NCBI GenBank assembly: GCA_015501595.1
Contig: JADNRX010000433.1
Span: 1-43,916 of the forward strand
Direction: 5' to 3'
Length of the DNA stretch: 43,916 nt
Source of the DNA: Hymenopellis radicata
Taxonomy: Eukaryota; Basidiomycota; Agaricomycetes; Agaricales; Physalacriaceae
The translations under genes and the position numbers were made by a program. A model generated the notes under the pieces. The model was not told the DNA's origin, did not search any database, and saw only the letters and a list, made by a program, of their open reading frames with translations. Of this stretch, positions 1 through 11,340 are shown piece after piece. The stretch's first letter is position 1; the number at the start of each line of letters is the position of its first letter.

Positions 1-112
1 CTCTGTGTCATTTTTCCATTCCTCCACCACCACTCAAGCATCAGCCACTGCGGACGCGTCGCCCCGAGACGAGCAAGGAATTCCCCAAATTGATGCTGAT
101 ATACTGTCTACG

Positions 113-188
113 CGGTCGTCGCCGCTCGAAGATCCTGTCGTCGACCATCAGTGACTCCGGACCATCAGCCTCCTCTATTCCTTCCCCA
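113..188. repeat. Diverged direct repeat, copy 1 (partner 2433-2510)
   Basis: This segment and 2433-2510 match over about 76 bases with scattered substitutions and small gaps. Both share the block CCATCAGCCTCCTCTAT. The fold-back transposon at 239-2111 lies between them, so the repeat belongs to the older host sequence. It could be a duplicated exon or an older dispersed repeat; I cannot tell which. No gene is supported in 1-231. Confidence 0.6.
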
Positions 189-231
189 CCCGCGGATACG
201 TAGACGACGCGTCGGCATCGGTTGGAACGGT

Positions 232-238
232 TTAGGGT
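232..238. repeat. Target-site duplication, left (TTAGGGT)
   Basis: These 7 bases directly precede the inverted repeat starting at 239 and recur exactly at 2112-2118 directly after it. The heptamer contains the hexamer TTAGGG. Confidence 0.8.
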
Positions 239-975
239 CACCCAATGCTGTACCTATAACTAGTTTCATGCCCTTGTAGCAGGGCATCGGAATACAATTT
301 GGGCTCTATTTAGATTCCATATATTAGAGCCTATAACTAATTTCAGACCACCTACCTGAAATAGGAGGGCCCTCCAGAGCGCCTTCCTAATAGGGAGGGC
401 TCACCCGGGGTGGCCTGCTGCCTGGTCTGGGATCTATAAATAGGTCTGACTGTGCCTCTAGATCTGGCAGGGCTCTGCAGGGTCTACTGATGAGAGAGAT
501 TAGATATTGATAGGATGTAAGGAATGTCCCTAGGATTGATGGATTGATAGATGGGACTTAGGATGGGTGGGGAACGCCCTTTGTGGCGCATTTTTGATTA
601 GGTCAGCATTGGGTAGGATGGGGTGGGCATTGATGAATGCTACTATAGGGGATGGCTATTGGGGTGATGAAAACCTTTTTTATAGTTTTTTGGGCTGGGA
701 ATCCAATGGTGTAAACCATTTTGTGATAGCTTCAAAACTGGAGGAGATATTAAAGGTGCAAAAATGCGCCACACTTCTAACAGGCCTTTGACATAGCCTA
801 TGGCCTTGGGACTTTGATATCTTTTAGAGGTACTATAGAACGATATCTGATATCATTTTCAGGTCATTTCATCGAAGGGTTCAAGAGATATATCAGCATG
901 ACTGCCCCAGGGCTACCAGGGATATAGCATAGGATCCTGCCACTTTGGGGATCTGAGGCTTTGATACATCGTTTA
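239..975 (+). repeat. Fold-back element, left arm
   Basis: Outer end CACCCAATGCTGTACC. The inner boundary is at 975, where the match to the reverse complement of 1375-2111 stops. Equal arm lengths show that no net insertion or deletion separates the arms. Confidence 0.88.
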
Positions 976-1374
976 GACATGATTACCTCATTAAATTATT
1001 GGTCTGACACCTGGAGATCATATATATAATATATATACACATCCTGCACAAGAAATGAAGGTAGTAGCATGTATGAGACACGTTAAATTGAGTGGACGAT
1101 CCTCCCTCTAGAGCGTGGGAATTTTGATCAAAACTCCGGTGGGGAGGAAGACTGACCTCTAGAACACTGGTCCCTTCACCAAATGATATGGTTTCTTTTG
1201 GGAAAAGGCTGTAAATCAATGTATGAAGGTAGCCCAGTGCAACTTAGAGAGGTATCCCTATGTTAAATACCCAAAAATGCGAAAATGCTGAAAACAGCAT
1301 TGGGGACCTATCTATACATGGACTACTGAGTTGGGAACACTCTCTATATCATAAATAAAGGTTTAGTACTACTA

Positions 1375-2111
1375 TAAACGATGTATCAAAGCCTCAGATC
1401 CCCAAAGTGGCAGGATCCTATGCTATATCCCTGGTAGCCCTGGGGCAGTCATGCTGATATATCTCTTGAACCCTTCGATGAAATGACCTGAAAATGATAT
1501 CAGATATCGTTCTATAGTACCTCTAAAAGATATCAAAGTCCCAAGGCCATAGGCTATGTCAAAGGCCTGTTAGAAGTGTGGCGCATTTTTGCACCTTTAA
1601 TATCTCCTCCAGTTTTGAAGCTATCACAAAATGGTTTACACCATTGGATTCCCAGCCCAAAAAACTATAAAAAAGGTTTTCATCACCCCAATAGCCATCC
1701 CCTATAGTAGCATTCATCAATGCCCACCCCATCCTACCCAATGCTGACCTAATCAAAAATGCGCCACAAAGGGCATTCCCCACCCATCCTAGGTCCCATC
1801 TATCAATCCATCAATCCCAGGGACATTCCTTACATCCTATCAATATCTAATCTCTCCCATCAGTAGACCCTGCAGAGCCCTGCCAGATCTAGAGGCACAG
1901 TCAGACCTATTTATAGATCCCAGACCAGGCAGCAGGCCACCCCGGGTGAGCCCTCCCTATTAGGAAGGCGCTCTGGATGGCCCTCCTATTTCAGGTAGGT
2001 GGTCTGAAATTAGTTATAGGCTCTAATATATGGAATCTAAATAGAGCCCAAATTGTATTCCGATGCCCTGCTACAAGGGCATGAAACTAGTTATAGGTAC
2101 AGCATTGGGTG
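1375..2111 (-). repeat. Fold-back element, right arm
   Basis: Reverse complement of 239-975 with only a handful of substitutions. Such long, similar arms would form a stable cruciform or hairpin and could yield double-stranded RNA if transcribed. Confidence 0.88.
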
Positions 2112-2118
2112 TTAGGGT
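2112..2118. repeat. Target-site duplication, right (TTAGGGT)
   Basis: Exact copy of 232-238, directly after the last base of the right arm. Confidence 0.8.
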
Positions 2119-2432
2119 CTTGCTGAATCAGCATTTCCCTTCTTGCCACCACCATCGACGACTTACCATCAGGATGACAACCAATGTGCACGGCTATCGA
2201 CGCCGACAATGAAGCTGTCTACAGCATCTGCAACTGACTTTTAGTCATTGCACATTGTCACGGAGACCGACTTGTGTCGTCTCCGTCTGATCTTCTTGGA
2301 ATGGACGTTTGCGGGCTTGAAGAGCCCCGGCGGCCCCGCTGGAGGCGTAAGCCCTCCACCGAGGCTGCAGATTGACGAGGTGATGGCGACGGCAACGTGA
2401 AGGGTTTTAGAAGTGCGGAAATCCCGTCCTTG

Positions 2433-2510
2433 CGGTCGTCAGCGCTCAAAGATTCCGTCGTCGACCCCCAATGACCTGGACCATCAGCCTCCTCTATCCT
2501 TTCCCCTGCC
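2433..2510. repeat. Diverged direct repeat, copy 2 (partner 113-188)
   Basis: See 113-188. Here the repeat continues into a coding-like stretch, which hints that the repeated unit may once have been an exon. Confidence 0.55.
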
Positions 2511-2544
2511 AAACTACCCACACCCGTCTCTATTGCCCACCATG

Positions 2545-3110
2545 TCGTTCGCACCGCTAACGCCGGTGGCCGTTCCACCAATAATTCCGTGGCCGCCGCC
2601 TTGGAAATGCCTGCTCCAACCGCTGCGAAAGTCTTCATCTAAGACCTCGCAACCGCCACTCCCGACCTCAGAACTCAGGAGGAGCCCGACTGGTCCTTTG
2701 ACGACCTCGCCGGCTCTCCATCCTCCATGCCCACCAATAGACCTCCAACTTACACTCAGACTGTCGCTCTGACTTTCCCACCCAGTGCGTTAACCGCATC
2801 AGAAACCGCGACCACGTCCTCGAGGAGCTCTAGAAGCACCAAGCCGGGTTCGGGTTCGTCTTCCCACTTGCCCGACACCGCGCTTCCCGCTTCGGCTCCT
2901 CTGGCATCGGAGTCGACTCTCTTGACCACTCCACCTACAGACGCTCCAGGACCTGAAATATAACCTTGGAACTACCAAAGAGGAAGCTGATGCGGACGAC
3001 GAAGCTGGAGACGATCCCAATGACGAATTCAGCATGAACGAGGGCTCTCCTCCAGCGCGAAGCCATGATCCCGCAGACTTAGAGTCTGTAGGATCTGATT
3101 TGGAGTGTCA
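2545..3110 (+). pseudogene. Eroded coding-like region, unknown function
   Basis: One frame reads well as protein from about 2550 to 2800 except for a single TAA near 2640: an Ala/Thr-rich stretch, then an acidic segment containing EEPDWSFDDL, then QTVALTF. Beyond it the reading resumes in other frames, with a segment around RNRDHVLEEL interrupted by a TAG. A final acidic stretch contains EEADADDEAGDD (about 2941-3110). The pattern suits a frameshifted pseudogene with possible lost introns. I do not recognise the family, so no function is assigned. Composition alone could mislead here. Confidence 0.35.
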
Positions 3111-3115
3111 CCTCA

Positions 3116-3168
3116 GGAATGTGTGTTGCCCGCCGGTCGAAAGACGGCAGTGGAGACCGCTTCTTGCT
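3116..3168. repeat. Short direct repeat, copy 1 (partner 3346-3398)
   Basis: About 53 bases beginning GGAATGTGTGTTGCCCGCC recur at 3346-3398 with a few substitutions and one indel, 230 bases apart. This is a local duplication in otherwise unassigned sequence. Confidence 0.7.
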
Positions 3169-3345
3169 GGAAGGACCCAATCGTGACTTTAGCCCCTGGG
3201 ATGGATCTCTAACGTCGTGTTGGGATACTCACCACCTCAAGGAGGATCCACCGACTCCTGGGATCGGATGAAGGCTCTTTCCGCGCACAGAGCTTCTATT
3301 TGCTCTGAGTCGCCAGCGAGTTGTGTTTTCGAGCATGTACGGATG

Positions 3346-3398
3346 GGAATGTGTGTTGCCCGCCAGTCGAAAGACAGGCAGTGGAGACCTCTTCTTGT
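3346..3398. repeat. Short direct repeat, copy 2
   Basis: Partner of 3116-3168. A second small duplication follows at about 3623-3660 and 3691-3735, sharing CTGCCTGGTACC-type sequence. Confidence 0.65.
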
Positions 3399-3399
3399 A

Positions 3400-4740
3400 C
3401 CCATGTAGCGTTAGCTGTAATGCAATCATTACCTTCTTTTCGCACTTATCTTTGGGCCGAAATCTCTGTGTTTTGACTTCACCCAGGTTGGAAGCTTTTT
3501 CGCTCCCTGAAAGCTGGTCAAAACACGTCTCAAGTTTGGATCGCTTCTTTCTTCCATGCTTATCCCTCCCCAGCCTGCAGATGAATTATCTTCTAGATAC
3601 AGGTACTAATGTGCATGACTGATTCCGCCTGGTACCTTCCACTCTACTCGCAAAATTCCCCACCTTCTTTGTACTGGCAGCGGCACCTGTCTGATTCTGC
3701 CTGGTACCTGTACCTTCCACCCTGCTAGCGAATAATTCTACCCGAATCTTGTTTCTGCTAGCACAGTGGCGCTGTTCGCACATTGTCGTTGTTATTGTCA
3801 CCCGCCCTCTCCCTCCCCTTAGATCTCTACTGTGGATTATTTCCACACCGTCTCTTTGATCGAGCTTCTCTCAGAGTTGATGGTGAGTAAATAATGGGGG
3901 GTGTAGGGAGGGAGGGTGGGATGTTTATGAGCTGTTGAGCTTAGACTCGGAGTTGGAATGCCCACCTCCGAATGAGTCGAGGCTGTCGGAACAGGTGCGG
4001 GATGGGGGGTGACGAAGGTAGTGTGGAGTATAGGGTCGAGTATGAGATGAGAGAAGGTGGCGATGATGGCGATGAGTGTAGGAGGGCACAGCACTGCCAA
4101 GATGATGAGGAGGCAACGAAGGAAGGAGATGTCATCAGCTCTGATGCTGAGTCTGTGGAGGACGATAACAGGATCCGTTGACGACACACCGAAGATGTTG
4201 ATCATGTGTATTGTCCAAATCGTGAACGCATCAGAGTTGGAGAAGGAGAAGTGAGAGCTAGAGACTTGGGACTGGTGATGATGGCTGCTAGTGCATGTGG
4301 TACAGTCCTTCAGATGAACATCTGGAGGACGACTACAGAACATTGGCCAATTTTTTGTCAGGCAGCTCCGACTACTTTTTCTTTCCTCTCGCATGTCCTG
4401 ACTCACATGTGGGGGGTATTGTAAGAACTCGTAGTATGATACTCGTTGCGTACATGTGTGTCAGTACGATAGCTTACATAATTGCCGTTACTTGTTCTCT
4501 TACTTCGAGGAATACCGGACACCCTTGGACTCGCCGTGCGGTCCCGTATGAGGCCGCGCTAAGGCTCACTCGACTCGGCTGAGCATCCATTATCTGCTCC
4601 CGTTTCCACGGCAAGGACCCAGACCTGGGTGACAGGTTCTCTTCTGCGCTCAGAGTTACAGAGCTTGCACTCGACTTAACCGACTCCTCAAGCCCTCGCA
4701 AACCGGAAGCGCGAGTCTTCACACTCCCCCATACCCCTCG
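3400..4740. other. No recognisable gene
   Basis: Only short or shadow frames are seen. A plus-strand frame at 4295-4582 includes an acidic segment (SDEHLEDDYRTLANF) but has no known domain. A G-run followed by TGTAAGAAC at about 4412-4429 resembles a polypurine tract next to an LTR start, but no matching LTR end with a target duplication was found. Confidence 0.5.
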
Positions 4741-4744
4741 TGTC

Positions 4745-5036
4745 CATAGCATCATGCATCGCCTCCGCTCCCCTCGCAATTGCTGGGGGATGTGGACGGT
4801 GCATGAATGACAGCGAGTGGTGATGTGGGATGCTGAAGGGGGGTGGGTGTACACGGGTACACCCGCCACCATACACGAGTGGCAGCACACCCAGGTGTGC
4901 GAAACACCCGCGAATGGGTGCCGCACTCGAGTGCCGCACCCGGGTGGCAGTCGAGTGCAGGTGTCCGGCTTGGAGCCGCGAGTGACCCGCCCAGTGAGTG
5001 CGAGTGCACCCGGGTGAGCACTCGTGCCCAGGTCTA
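4745..5036 (+). mobile_element. hAT-related terminal fragment
   Basis: The block around 4770-4790 (CGCAATTGC followed by a G-run and a TGCATGA-type sequence) matches the terminal region of the complete hAT element at 37933-39238. The last 28 bases, read in reverse complement (TAGACCTGGGCACGAGTG), match the terminus at 42939-42956 (TAGAGCAAGGCACGAGTG). G/C-rich GGGTGCAC-type repeats fill the space between, as in the other copies. No left terminus was found, so this is a truncated copy. Confidence 0.5.
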
Positions 5037-5037
5037 C

Positions 5038-5232
5038 GAGCGAGGATACCGTTGAGGACACCATCGAGGATACCGTTGAGGACACCATCGAGGATACCGT
5101 CGAGGACACCGTCGAGGACACTGTCGAGGACAGCGAGGAACTGTTGAGGACAGCGAGGAACTGTTGAGGATACTGTCGAGCGAGGCACACCGTCGAGGAC
5201 ACTGTCAAGGACAGCATGGATACTGTTGAGGA
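5038..5232. repeat. 12-bp minisatellite
   Basis: Tandem units of the form GAGGATACCGTC alternate with GAGGACACCATC. The array is regular to about 5130 and then degenerates. Because the period is a multiple of three, long open frames run through it on both strands (Glu-Asp-Thr-Val/Ile on plus, Ser-Ser-Thr-Val on minus). Those frames are products of the repeat and are not called as genes. Confidence 0.85.
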
Positions 5233-5407
5233 TATTGTTGATACCAGCAAGGAGCACTGAGTACAGTAAGTGAGGTGCATTCGAGGACAGTAGAAGGCTG
5301 TAATCAGAGTATTAGCCTAACAAATGATGACTGTAGTATAGTATGAATATTATTTCATTGTGTCTACATGCTCTCTTCTTGTGTGTGTTTTGTAAGAGTT
5401 ACATGAA

Positions 5408-5415
5408 GATTCCTT
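5408..5415. repeat. Target-site duplication of P-like element, left (GATTCCTT)
   Basis: Eight bases that recur exactly at 24632-24639, bounding the inverted ends at 5416 and 24631. Confidence 0.88.
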
Positions 5416-5424
5416 CAAGGGGGT
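5416..5424 (+). repeat. Terminal inverted repeat, left (CAAGGGGGT)
   Basis: Matches the reverse complement of 24623-24631 exactly. Similarity beyond 9 bases is only patchy. Confidence 0.82.
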
Positions 5425-5619
5425 GTCGGAGTTTTGGGCCGGTACACCGGGGTAGTAGGTAGGTTGCTCGCCGAAGGCAGAAAAAAATTATTTGTATTAT
5501 TTAATATTTTTGCTAAATATGACCATTTCCGGTCAGGAGAAGTGAAAAAATAAGTGGAATAATCAAATTTTCCCCTCTTCATCCGTCTCCTGCACTTGTG
5601 AAGGCATCTGCAAGTTACT

Positions 5620-8600
5620 ATGGCGCCAGAACGCATTCAGTATACGGAGGATCAGGTCGGACACTAGCCCTGACCTATCATTACGACCAAGCTTATATCC
5701 ATATAGGTTGTCATTGATGGGAAGTTCGGTATCTGTCCGCGATGTGAAGCCAGGATTGGCCTTGGTGCCGGAGGCGCGAAAAATCTGATTACCAGACATC
5801 TCTACAAGAATATCTGTGACGAAAACTTTCAGAAACTCGATAAGAAGTGCCGCCAGCCCACGTTGATGGGCTTCATAAAGCCCATGCCCGCCAAAATCAC
5901 GCCCAAGGTTTCTGCCCCGCCGCGGATTGCTCCAGCGCATGCACTAGGGCTATCCACCCAGTCAAGGACATCCCCGTCAGTCTTCCATCCCCCGAATCCT
6001 CGCACTCAGCCTGTCCATCCACCATTAATTTCAACGCCATGATCCCGCATGCTACAAGCTTTTCAAGCTAGCATAGCTGCTCTCGATCCTTCACGTGTTC
6101 CGGTGGCAACCACAGACGATCCACTGGCTGTCTTTAGCAGTGATCCATCCACCTGTCTGGAATCACTAGTCAATGGTGATGAACTGTGGGAGAACGGTCT
6201 CAATACCTTGATGCATGGTGTCTTCGGATGGAATAAGCCAGTGGAAGAGATAAAGGCACTCATCAGACGTGGTCCGAAAGGATTAGACGGTCTCTATAAT
6301 TTCGTAAGATATTTCGTGGAGGAACGCGGCGTCAGCGAAGGTTTATTTGAGATGAAGCTCAACGTGCTCATGACATCTATGGCAGAAGTGTGAGCGGTGT
6401 TCGTTGAAATACACTTCAATTAAGACTCACTTTTGAACACGTAGATCGCGACCACATGCCGACTCGTCCCTCGCTACCACAACACATTCCCCACCACCGA
6501 GTCCCGTTCTTCCATCAAATCCGCCACCTGTGGATGTCCTTGATGTTGATTCTGATGCTCCAGTCCCCCAACAATCCCTGCAAAGATTAAGAAGCGCACA
6601 TTTCAATGCTCTGGCTTTCTGCTTACCTTTCCCGAGGGCATGTCACCGCATATCGACTATCCGTTCCCGATGCATCAGCGGTTTTCGCTTCCATGGGGAT
6701 ACGAGTTTGTGCCATCGAACAGTGCATTAGTCCTACGCGCCCATAAATGTACCAGCATCAAGGAGAGCGGGGCAATCTGTAACAACTGCAGCTCTCTTGA
6801 GAGCGATAGCATTCTGCAGGGAATTCTTAAACGCTGTAAAGAGGGCGCGCAAGCAAGCACGAACCTTGACTTTTATTCCCATCGTCAGCTTGTCCAGCGT
6901 TCCGAGAGACTGGAACTACAGATAAACACGCTCAAGTTGGAAGGATTGAATAGCGTGAAGCACGTACGACGGGCGGACAGAGCGCTGAACGATTATGAGT
7001 GCCTAATTGTTGCTTTTCGCAGTGGTGATGTAGAAGCAGTTGATCGCATCCTTCGTGTGGGCTTTAAACGAGGACTGGGAGTGCGTGGAATACTAGCGCT
7101 GTACGAGCGTGCTGCAGCCGGTGCATATCGTCCACAGGGATACGACGAGGATGACTTTCTGCGGGGACTGTTATTCTGGCGCCTCGGTGGAGCTCGGTTA
7201 GCTGGTATTGCTCACCGATGTCTGCCCCAAATTCCCAGTCTATCCACCATTCGCCGTAATTCCACCATGTCTCGCATTCTAATCTCTCACCAAAAGCCTA
7301 CACCCGTCGAGATCGGGCAGAACCTGCGAAATGTCTTATCGATAGACGAGCTGCGAGCTGGTCATCAGGACTCCGGGCGCATGCATGCTGTTGCAATGTT
7401 TGATGAGATTTCAACGGAGAAGCGAATTCGATGGGAGGACTTGCACAATTGGTTCGTTGGCGTGTGCAGAGAGCATGGCCAAAAGACGTCGTTGGAGTTC
7501 AACTCCATGGAGGATCTGATCGAGTTGTTTCAATCTATTGATGCCGGAGAAGTCCACTATGCGTCTGAGGTATTTAAATCCCGCGATTGTCTCGCGCTCC
7601 AGGTGCTTATAATTCAATTATCAGGCTACAATTGGAGCGATGGGATTCCTTACGAATGATACACGGCTATACGGGGCTCGACCTGTGCTTGTGTCAGGAA
7701 CGTGCAAGCACGAAACAAGTTCTGAACATGCGAAAGTTCTCGAAGCCGTATTGGATGCCGTCGACAATAACCTGAATGACTTCGACATTCGCGTCACCTC
7801 CCTTGCCTCTGATGGAGAAAAGAAGCGTGGAGGCGCCCTTATCGAAATTACCTGCAAGCGTCCTCTTGCATCTATATCCCCAATCTACACCCATCTCAGT
7901 TCCCTTCAGTGGATGAATCTTCTAGTTGGCGACGACGATATTACATGTGACAAGGACTACAAACACATCTTCAAACGGATCCGCAATCTTCTTCTACGCA
8001 AACGTGGTATTGAGATCCTCGATCGCCATATCACTCCAGTCATCATAAAGAAACATCTTCGCATGGCTGGAGGTACACCGGAACACATTCGGTCGCTCTT
8101 CAAGCCCGATGACAAGCAGGATGTTCCCTTGACGTACCAGCTTTGCCGCGATATATAGTCGCTTCCAGAGTTGGAGTCCTCGAACGTTGAGGATGTTGAG
8201 ATGCGCCACGCGCTCTGTATCCTCAGAAACTTCCTTCGCTACCTCATCTTTCCCTATATCTGTGTGGACTTGAGCCTGTCAGAACAGCTCCAGTACCTCA
8301 GTGCGGCGGCTCACGTTGCCATCTCGATGTTTCGTCGTTCAGAAACACGCTTCTTCCCAACTTTACTCTATGTCGACATCATGATAATGATCAAGAACGT
8401 GTTCTTCTGCGTCGTGAAGGCCAAGGTTGATCATCCTGGAGGCAAGTTTTGGATCATCCTCTTGGGAACGGATCGACTCGAGACGTTGTTCGGGATACTG
8501 CGTACCATTATTGGCACAGACGCGAACATCGACCTCCTTCAACTGTGTCTGCGCCTGACTGGGACGGTTGAAGTCTCGAATATCCTGGTAAAGCGCCCGG

Positions 8601-11266
8601 CATGGAATAGCAGTCCTCGTCGGTTGAAGCTCCCTGCCATCTCCAGAGACCGTGTCGAAGTCTCTGACTCCAAGATAGATCATATTAATCCGACATCATG
8701 GCGCGGAGATGTTTCTCTCGCCTTCGTCTCGCCTCAGACTCAGTGGAATTCTGGCAAGCGTTTAGTTCGGGACGAGATTCCCGAGCTGGCACCTTACCTA
8801 GATGAGCTTGAAGCAGATACGCGCCCGATCGACATATTCGCTCCATTTGGCACGCTTCTCTTCAACGAGCCATTGGCCGCCGACGATAATGAGGAATCTG
8901 ACTCGGACGGCGAGGAAGAGGGTGAGGATGTGCCCGCTGCGGCTGGGCCGCGTTCGAACACCAGTCGTGAAGCCAGTGAGGAGGAGAGTGACAGTCCGGA
9001 TGCTGGGGACGAGGATCAGGAAGGTGGTGCAGATGGCCTGGCAGTCGCGTCTGGGATACAGGAGTTCGAGGATGGATTGGGTGAAGAAGATGACACGATG
9101 TACTCTGACATCGGGAAGCGCACTTTCGACCGTCATGTTGTCATAGATGGCAAGACGGTCAGCAAGGTGCGCGCAATCAAACTGCACTCGCTATACCGCA
9201 ACATGACAAGCTCTATGAACCGCTTGAAACGCGTCCAGGAAATGGGGCGCTTCTCGACGAGTACAACCCGCGTTACTGGTCCTTCACAGCCACATGACAT
9301 TGGTACGACACCTATTCTAGAGCCAGGTGATACCATCGTCACTGTTCTGGGGTGCGAAGACCTTCTATTTCTTTGTATGGGGGCGGTGACCGATCTGAAC
9401 GCTGGCCCGTCGCGAGATCCTTCCGTTGATTATGTCGAACTCGGCATCTTGAGCGAGGATGGAGTCACTGTAACCTTCCAAATTATCGATCTGGTACCAG
9501 CAACATCCGACGATGACCCTACCTTGGTTCATGATTGGAGGTCCCAGCAGCGTGCAAGACCAACAACTTTCACGGTCCCTGGCCAGTTCGTTATCCCAAT
9601 GACACCAACGATTGCTGTTCCACAGACTGGCCGGACATTCTGGTTGATAGAAAGTCAGGCTCTGATAGCGTTCGGGCAGGATCTCTGTTATAAGATCAGT
9701 TCGGCCTCAACTGATGTGACGGTCTCGAGAAGGAACAGAAATATACCTGACGTGAAGCGCTCGCGGGACTTTCCATATCAGAATGCTCTGAGTGAGTGCT
9801 CTGTTTTACATTTCAGGGTATACTTCATCTAACTGTGTCATCAGGCGAGGCGTGTTTCGTGTGCGAGATTGACAAACCTCGAAGTATAACCAGCGGCGCT
9901 AGCCACTGTCCATTCTGCACAAAACCACCAATTCCCCTAGATCTCTCGAAAGCCCAGACGATTATCGCTCACATCAGTGCCCATGTCCTGTTTGACAACA
10001 TCACAGGTGAACGATGCGGTCTCTGCGGCTCTCTGTCACCCCAGTGCCGTTACTTTTTGACGAAGGGATCCAAACCGCAAGTCAATCGCACAGACACCGT
10101 CGGTTGCTCCGTCTTCGACTCTCTTAAGACGAGAGGGTTCCGATATGCAAACGCTGCAGAGTCTTCCGCAGCCAGTCCTTGCTCGAACGTTCCAATTCCT
10201 TGCCAAATCTGTATACGGAGCAATCCAAAGTCGCGGGCCATCTGGAAGTACAGCGCCCGGGCGCACTACCTGAAAGAACACCCCGGCGCAGACCTGCGCC
10301 TATATGAGAAGGACTGGGAAATCACATCGTCGGAGCAGGAGGCGATGCGGTTAATCTATAAGAACCGTCATAGTAAGCCAAAACTCCCGAAAGATAGACG
10401 GAAGGAGAAAGCGAAGAAAGAAGTAGGGCAACTGGTTGTTTCAGAAGCTCACAGCTCAAGAATGGGCGACAGGTATGGCAAAACAAAGTTTTTGCAATGT
10501 ATGCTAAACATGGATTGCTAGATATACGGGTACTGCAGAAAAGACCGGTCAGTCCCATGATATTCTACGACTCGCAAGTAAAATACTTACCCAAATCGCT
10601 AGACGTTCCTGTTCCGCATCCGCGTCCACGTCCACGACCACTTCCGAGTCGCAGACAGATCGTGCAGTCTGATGACGAAGATCTGGAATACGAAGACGGT
10701 ATGAGCGGCGATGATGAGGACAATGTCATACGCGATGTACGCGCGGCTGATGAACGCTCCGAATCCGAGAACGGTGACCAAGATTATCCCAATCCATTCA
10801 GCGTTGATGACCTCGAATACGTGGATCCTTCCGATGCAGATGAAGGCTGTGAAGCAAGGGTAGCCAGTGCGCCTAGCATGCCTGCACCAGAGAATGATCC
10901 TTTGGAGTCCAACGAGGCGTCAGTCACCGAAGCTATGGACGTGGAAATGAACACACCAAATGAAAGTGATGACACGCTTTCGCGACCAGATCCTGACGCG
11001 ACGCGACCACCTTTAGAGCCAGTGTCCGACGCGCGACCCACAGAACCAATTACATCAGTCAATCCGGCAGCTTCTGCGACGCTTGCGAATCCAGGACCAG
11101 CGGAACCCATACCCACGCCAGCGCCCGGTCCAGTGGTGGGTGGTAGTCGTCGGTCGGGACGGAAGCGTAAGGGAATAGATTTAGCGGATGTGCTCGGCCA
11201 CTGTGAATGTGGAATCGCCGTTCCCGAGAGTGAGCGAGGTGCAGCAGCAAAGTGCACGCGAGCCGG
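5620..11266 (+). pseudogene. P-element/THAP9-like transposase, 5' 98% of gene (six exons), interrupted
   Basis: Proposed exons are 5620-5655, 5707-6389, 6445-7569, 7625-9791, 9845-10472 and 10553-11266, continuing at 24312. The introns are 51-80 bp with GT..AG ends. The sum is a multiple of three once the single lost base near 6575 is restored, giving about 1,822 codons. The N-terminus has a CPRCEAR..H-type zinc-finger-like motif (about 5731-5800). The catalytic core is read as Asp in MFDEI (7402-7404), Asp in ASDGEKK (7811-7813), the DYKHIFKRIRN motif (from 7956) and Glu in TDRLETLFG (8480-8482). This matches the D..D..HxxKxxRN..DxxExxF order known from P and THAP9 transposases. An acidic linker lies at about 8885-9090. 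CxxC/H zinc-finger-like motifs fill 9851-10290, and a PHD-like finger begins at 11200. The family is recognised from many mushroom genomes; the P assignment is inferred. Disabled by TGA at 6040, a frameshift near 6575, TAG at 8156 and the LTR insertion. Confidence 0.82.
11263..11266. repeat. Target-site duplication of LTR retrotransposon, left (CCGG)
   Basis: CCGG precedes the 5' LTR and recurs directly after the 3' LTR at 24308-24311. The interrupted reading frame confirms that one copy is original. Confidence 0.88.
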
Positions 11267-11340
11267 TGTCACACATATAAAATGGTTCCTAATATTTTCT
11301 GAGGAATAACAGAAAAGATTAGCATGCAGCCATGAATAGG

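Larger units (their letters stand above)
239..2111. mobile_element. Fold-back DNA transposon with 737-bp inverted arms
   Basis: The left arm (239-975) and right arm (1375-2111) are near-perfect reverse complements of exactly equal length, with only scattered single-base differences (for example in the block around 370-385 and at the start of the 74-codon frame). The spacer (976-1374, 399 bp) is AT-rich and codes for nothing recognisable. Both ends read CACCCAATGCTG, and TTAGGGT flanks both sides. Each arm holds the same 74-codon open frame (567-791 plus, 1559-1783 minus), which has no recognised domain and is probably incidental. A TATA-like stretch lies near 432-440 and in mirror image in the other arm. 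A 7-bp duplication does not fix the superfamily; hAT, P, Dada and MULE-like fold-backs are all possible. With no transposase it would have to move in trans. Confidence 0.88.

Noticed and set aside
567..791. 74-codon frame as a transposase gene of the fold-back element
   Set aside because: Far too short, no motif, and present twice only because the arms are inverted copies.
3837..4406. 189-codon minus-strand frame with hydrophobic stretches
   Set aside because: No start context, introns or relatives recognised. Hydrophobicity can arise from the T-rich complement of a purine-rich strand.
4474..5280. 268-codon minus-strand frame
   Set aside because: Half of it is the 12-bp minisatellite read as Ser-Ser-Thr-Val, and the rest is hAT repeat sequence. 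No domain is present.
4421..5402. Solo LTR from TGTAAGAAC to GAGTTACA with a G-rich tract before it
   Set aside because: The bases flanking the two ends do not match, no second copy is present, and the interior is hAT and minisatellite sequence.
10473..10521. 49-bp intron as the join between zinc-finger and acidic exons of the P-like transposase
   Set aside because: It has good borders and a branch-like GCTAAAC, but it leads to stop codons near 10668. Using the acceptor at 10552 (80 bp) keeps the frame open to the PHD finger and makes the total a multiple of three.
5620..11266. KDZ (Kyakuja-Dileera-Zisupton) transposase
   Set aside because: KDZ genes are common in mushrooms, but the motifs seen here (MFDEI, SDG, DYKHIFKRIRN, TDRLETLFG) and the 8-bp duplication with CA-starting ends fit P/THAP9 better.
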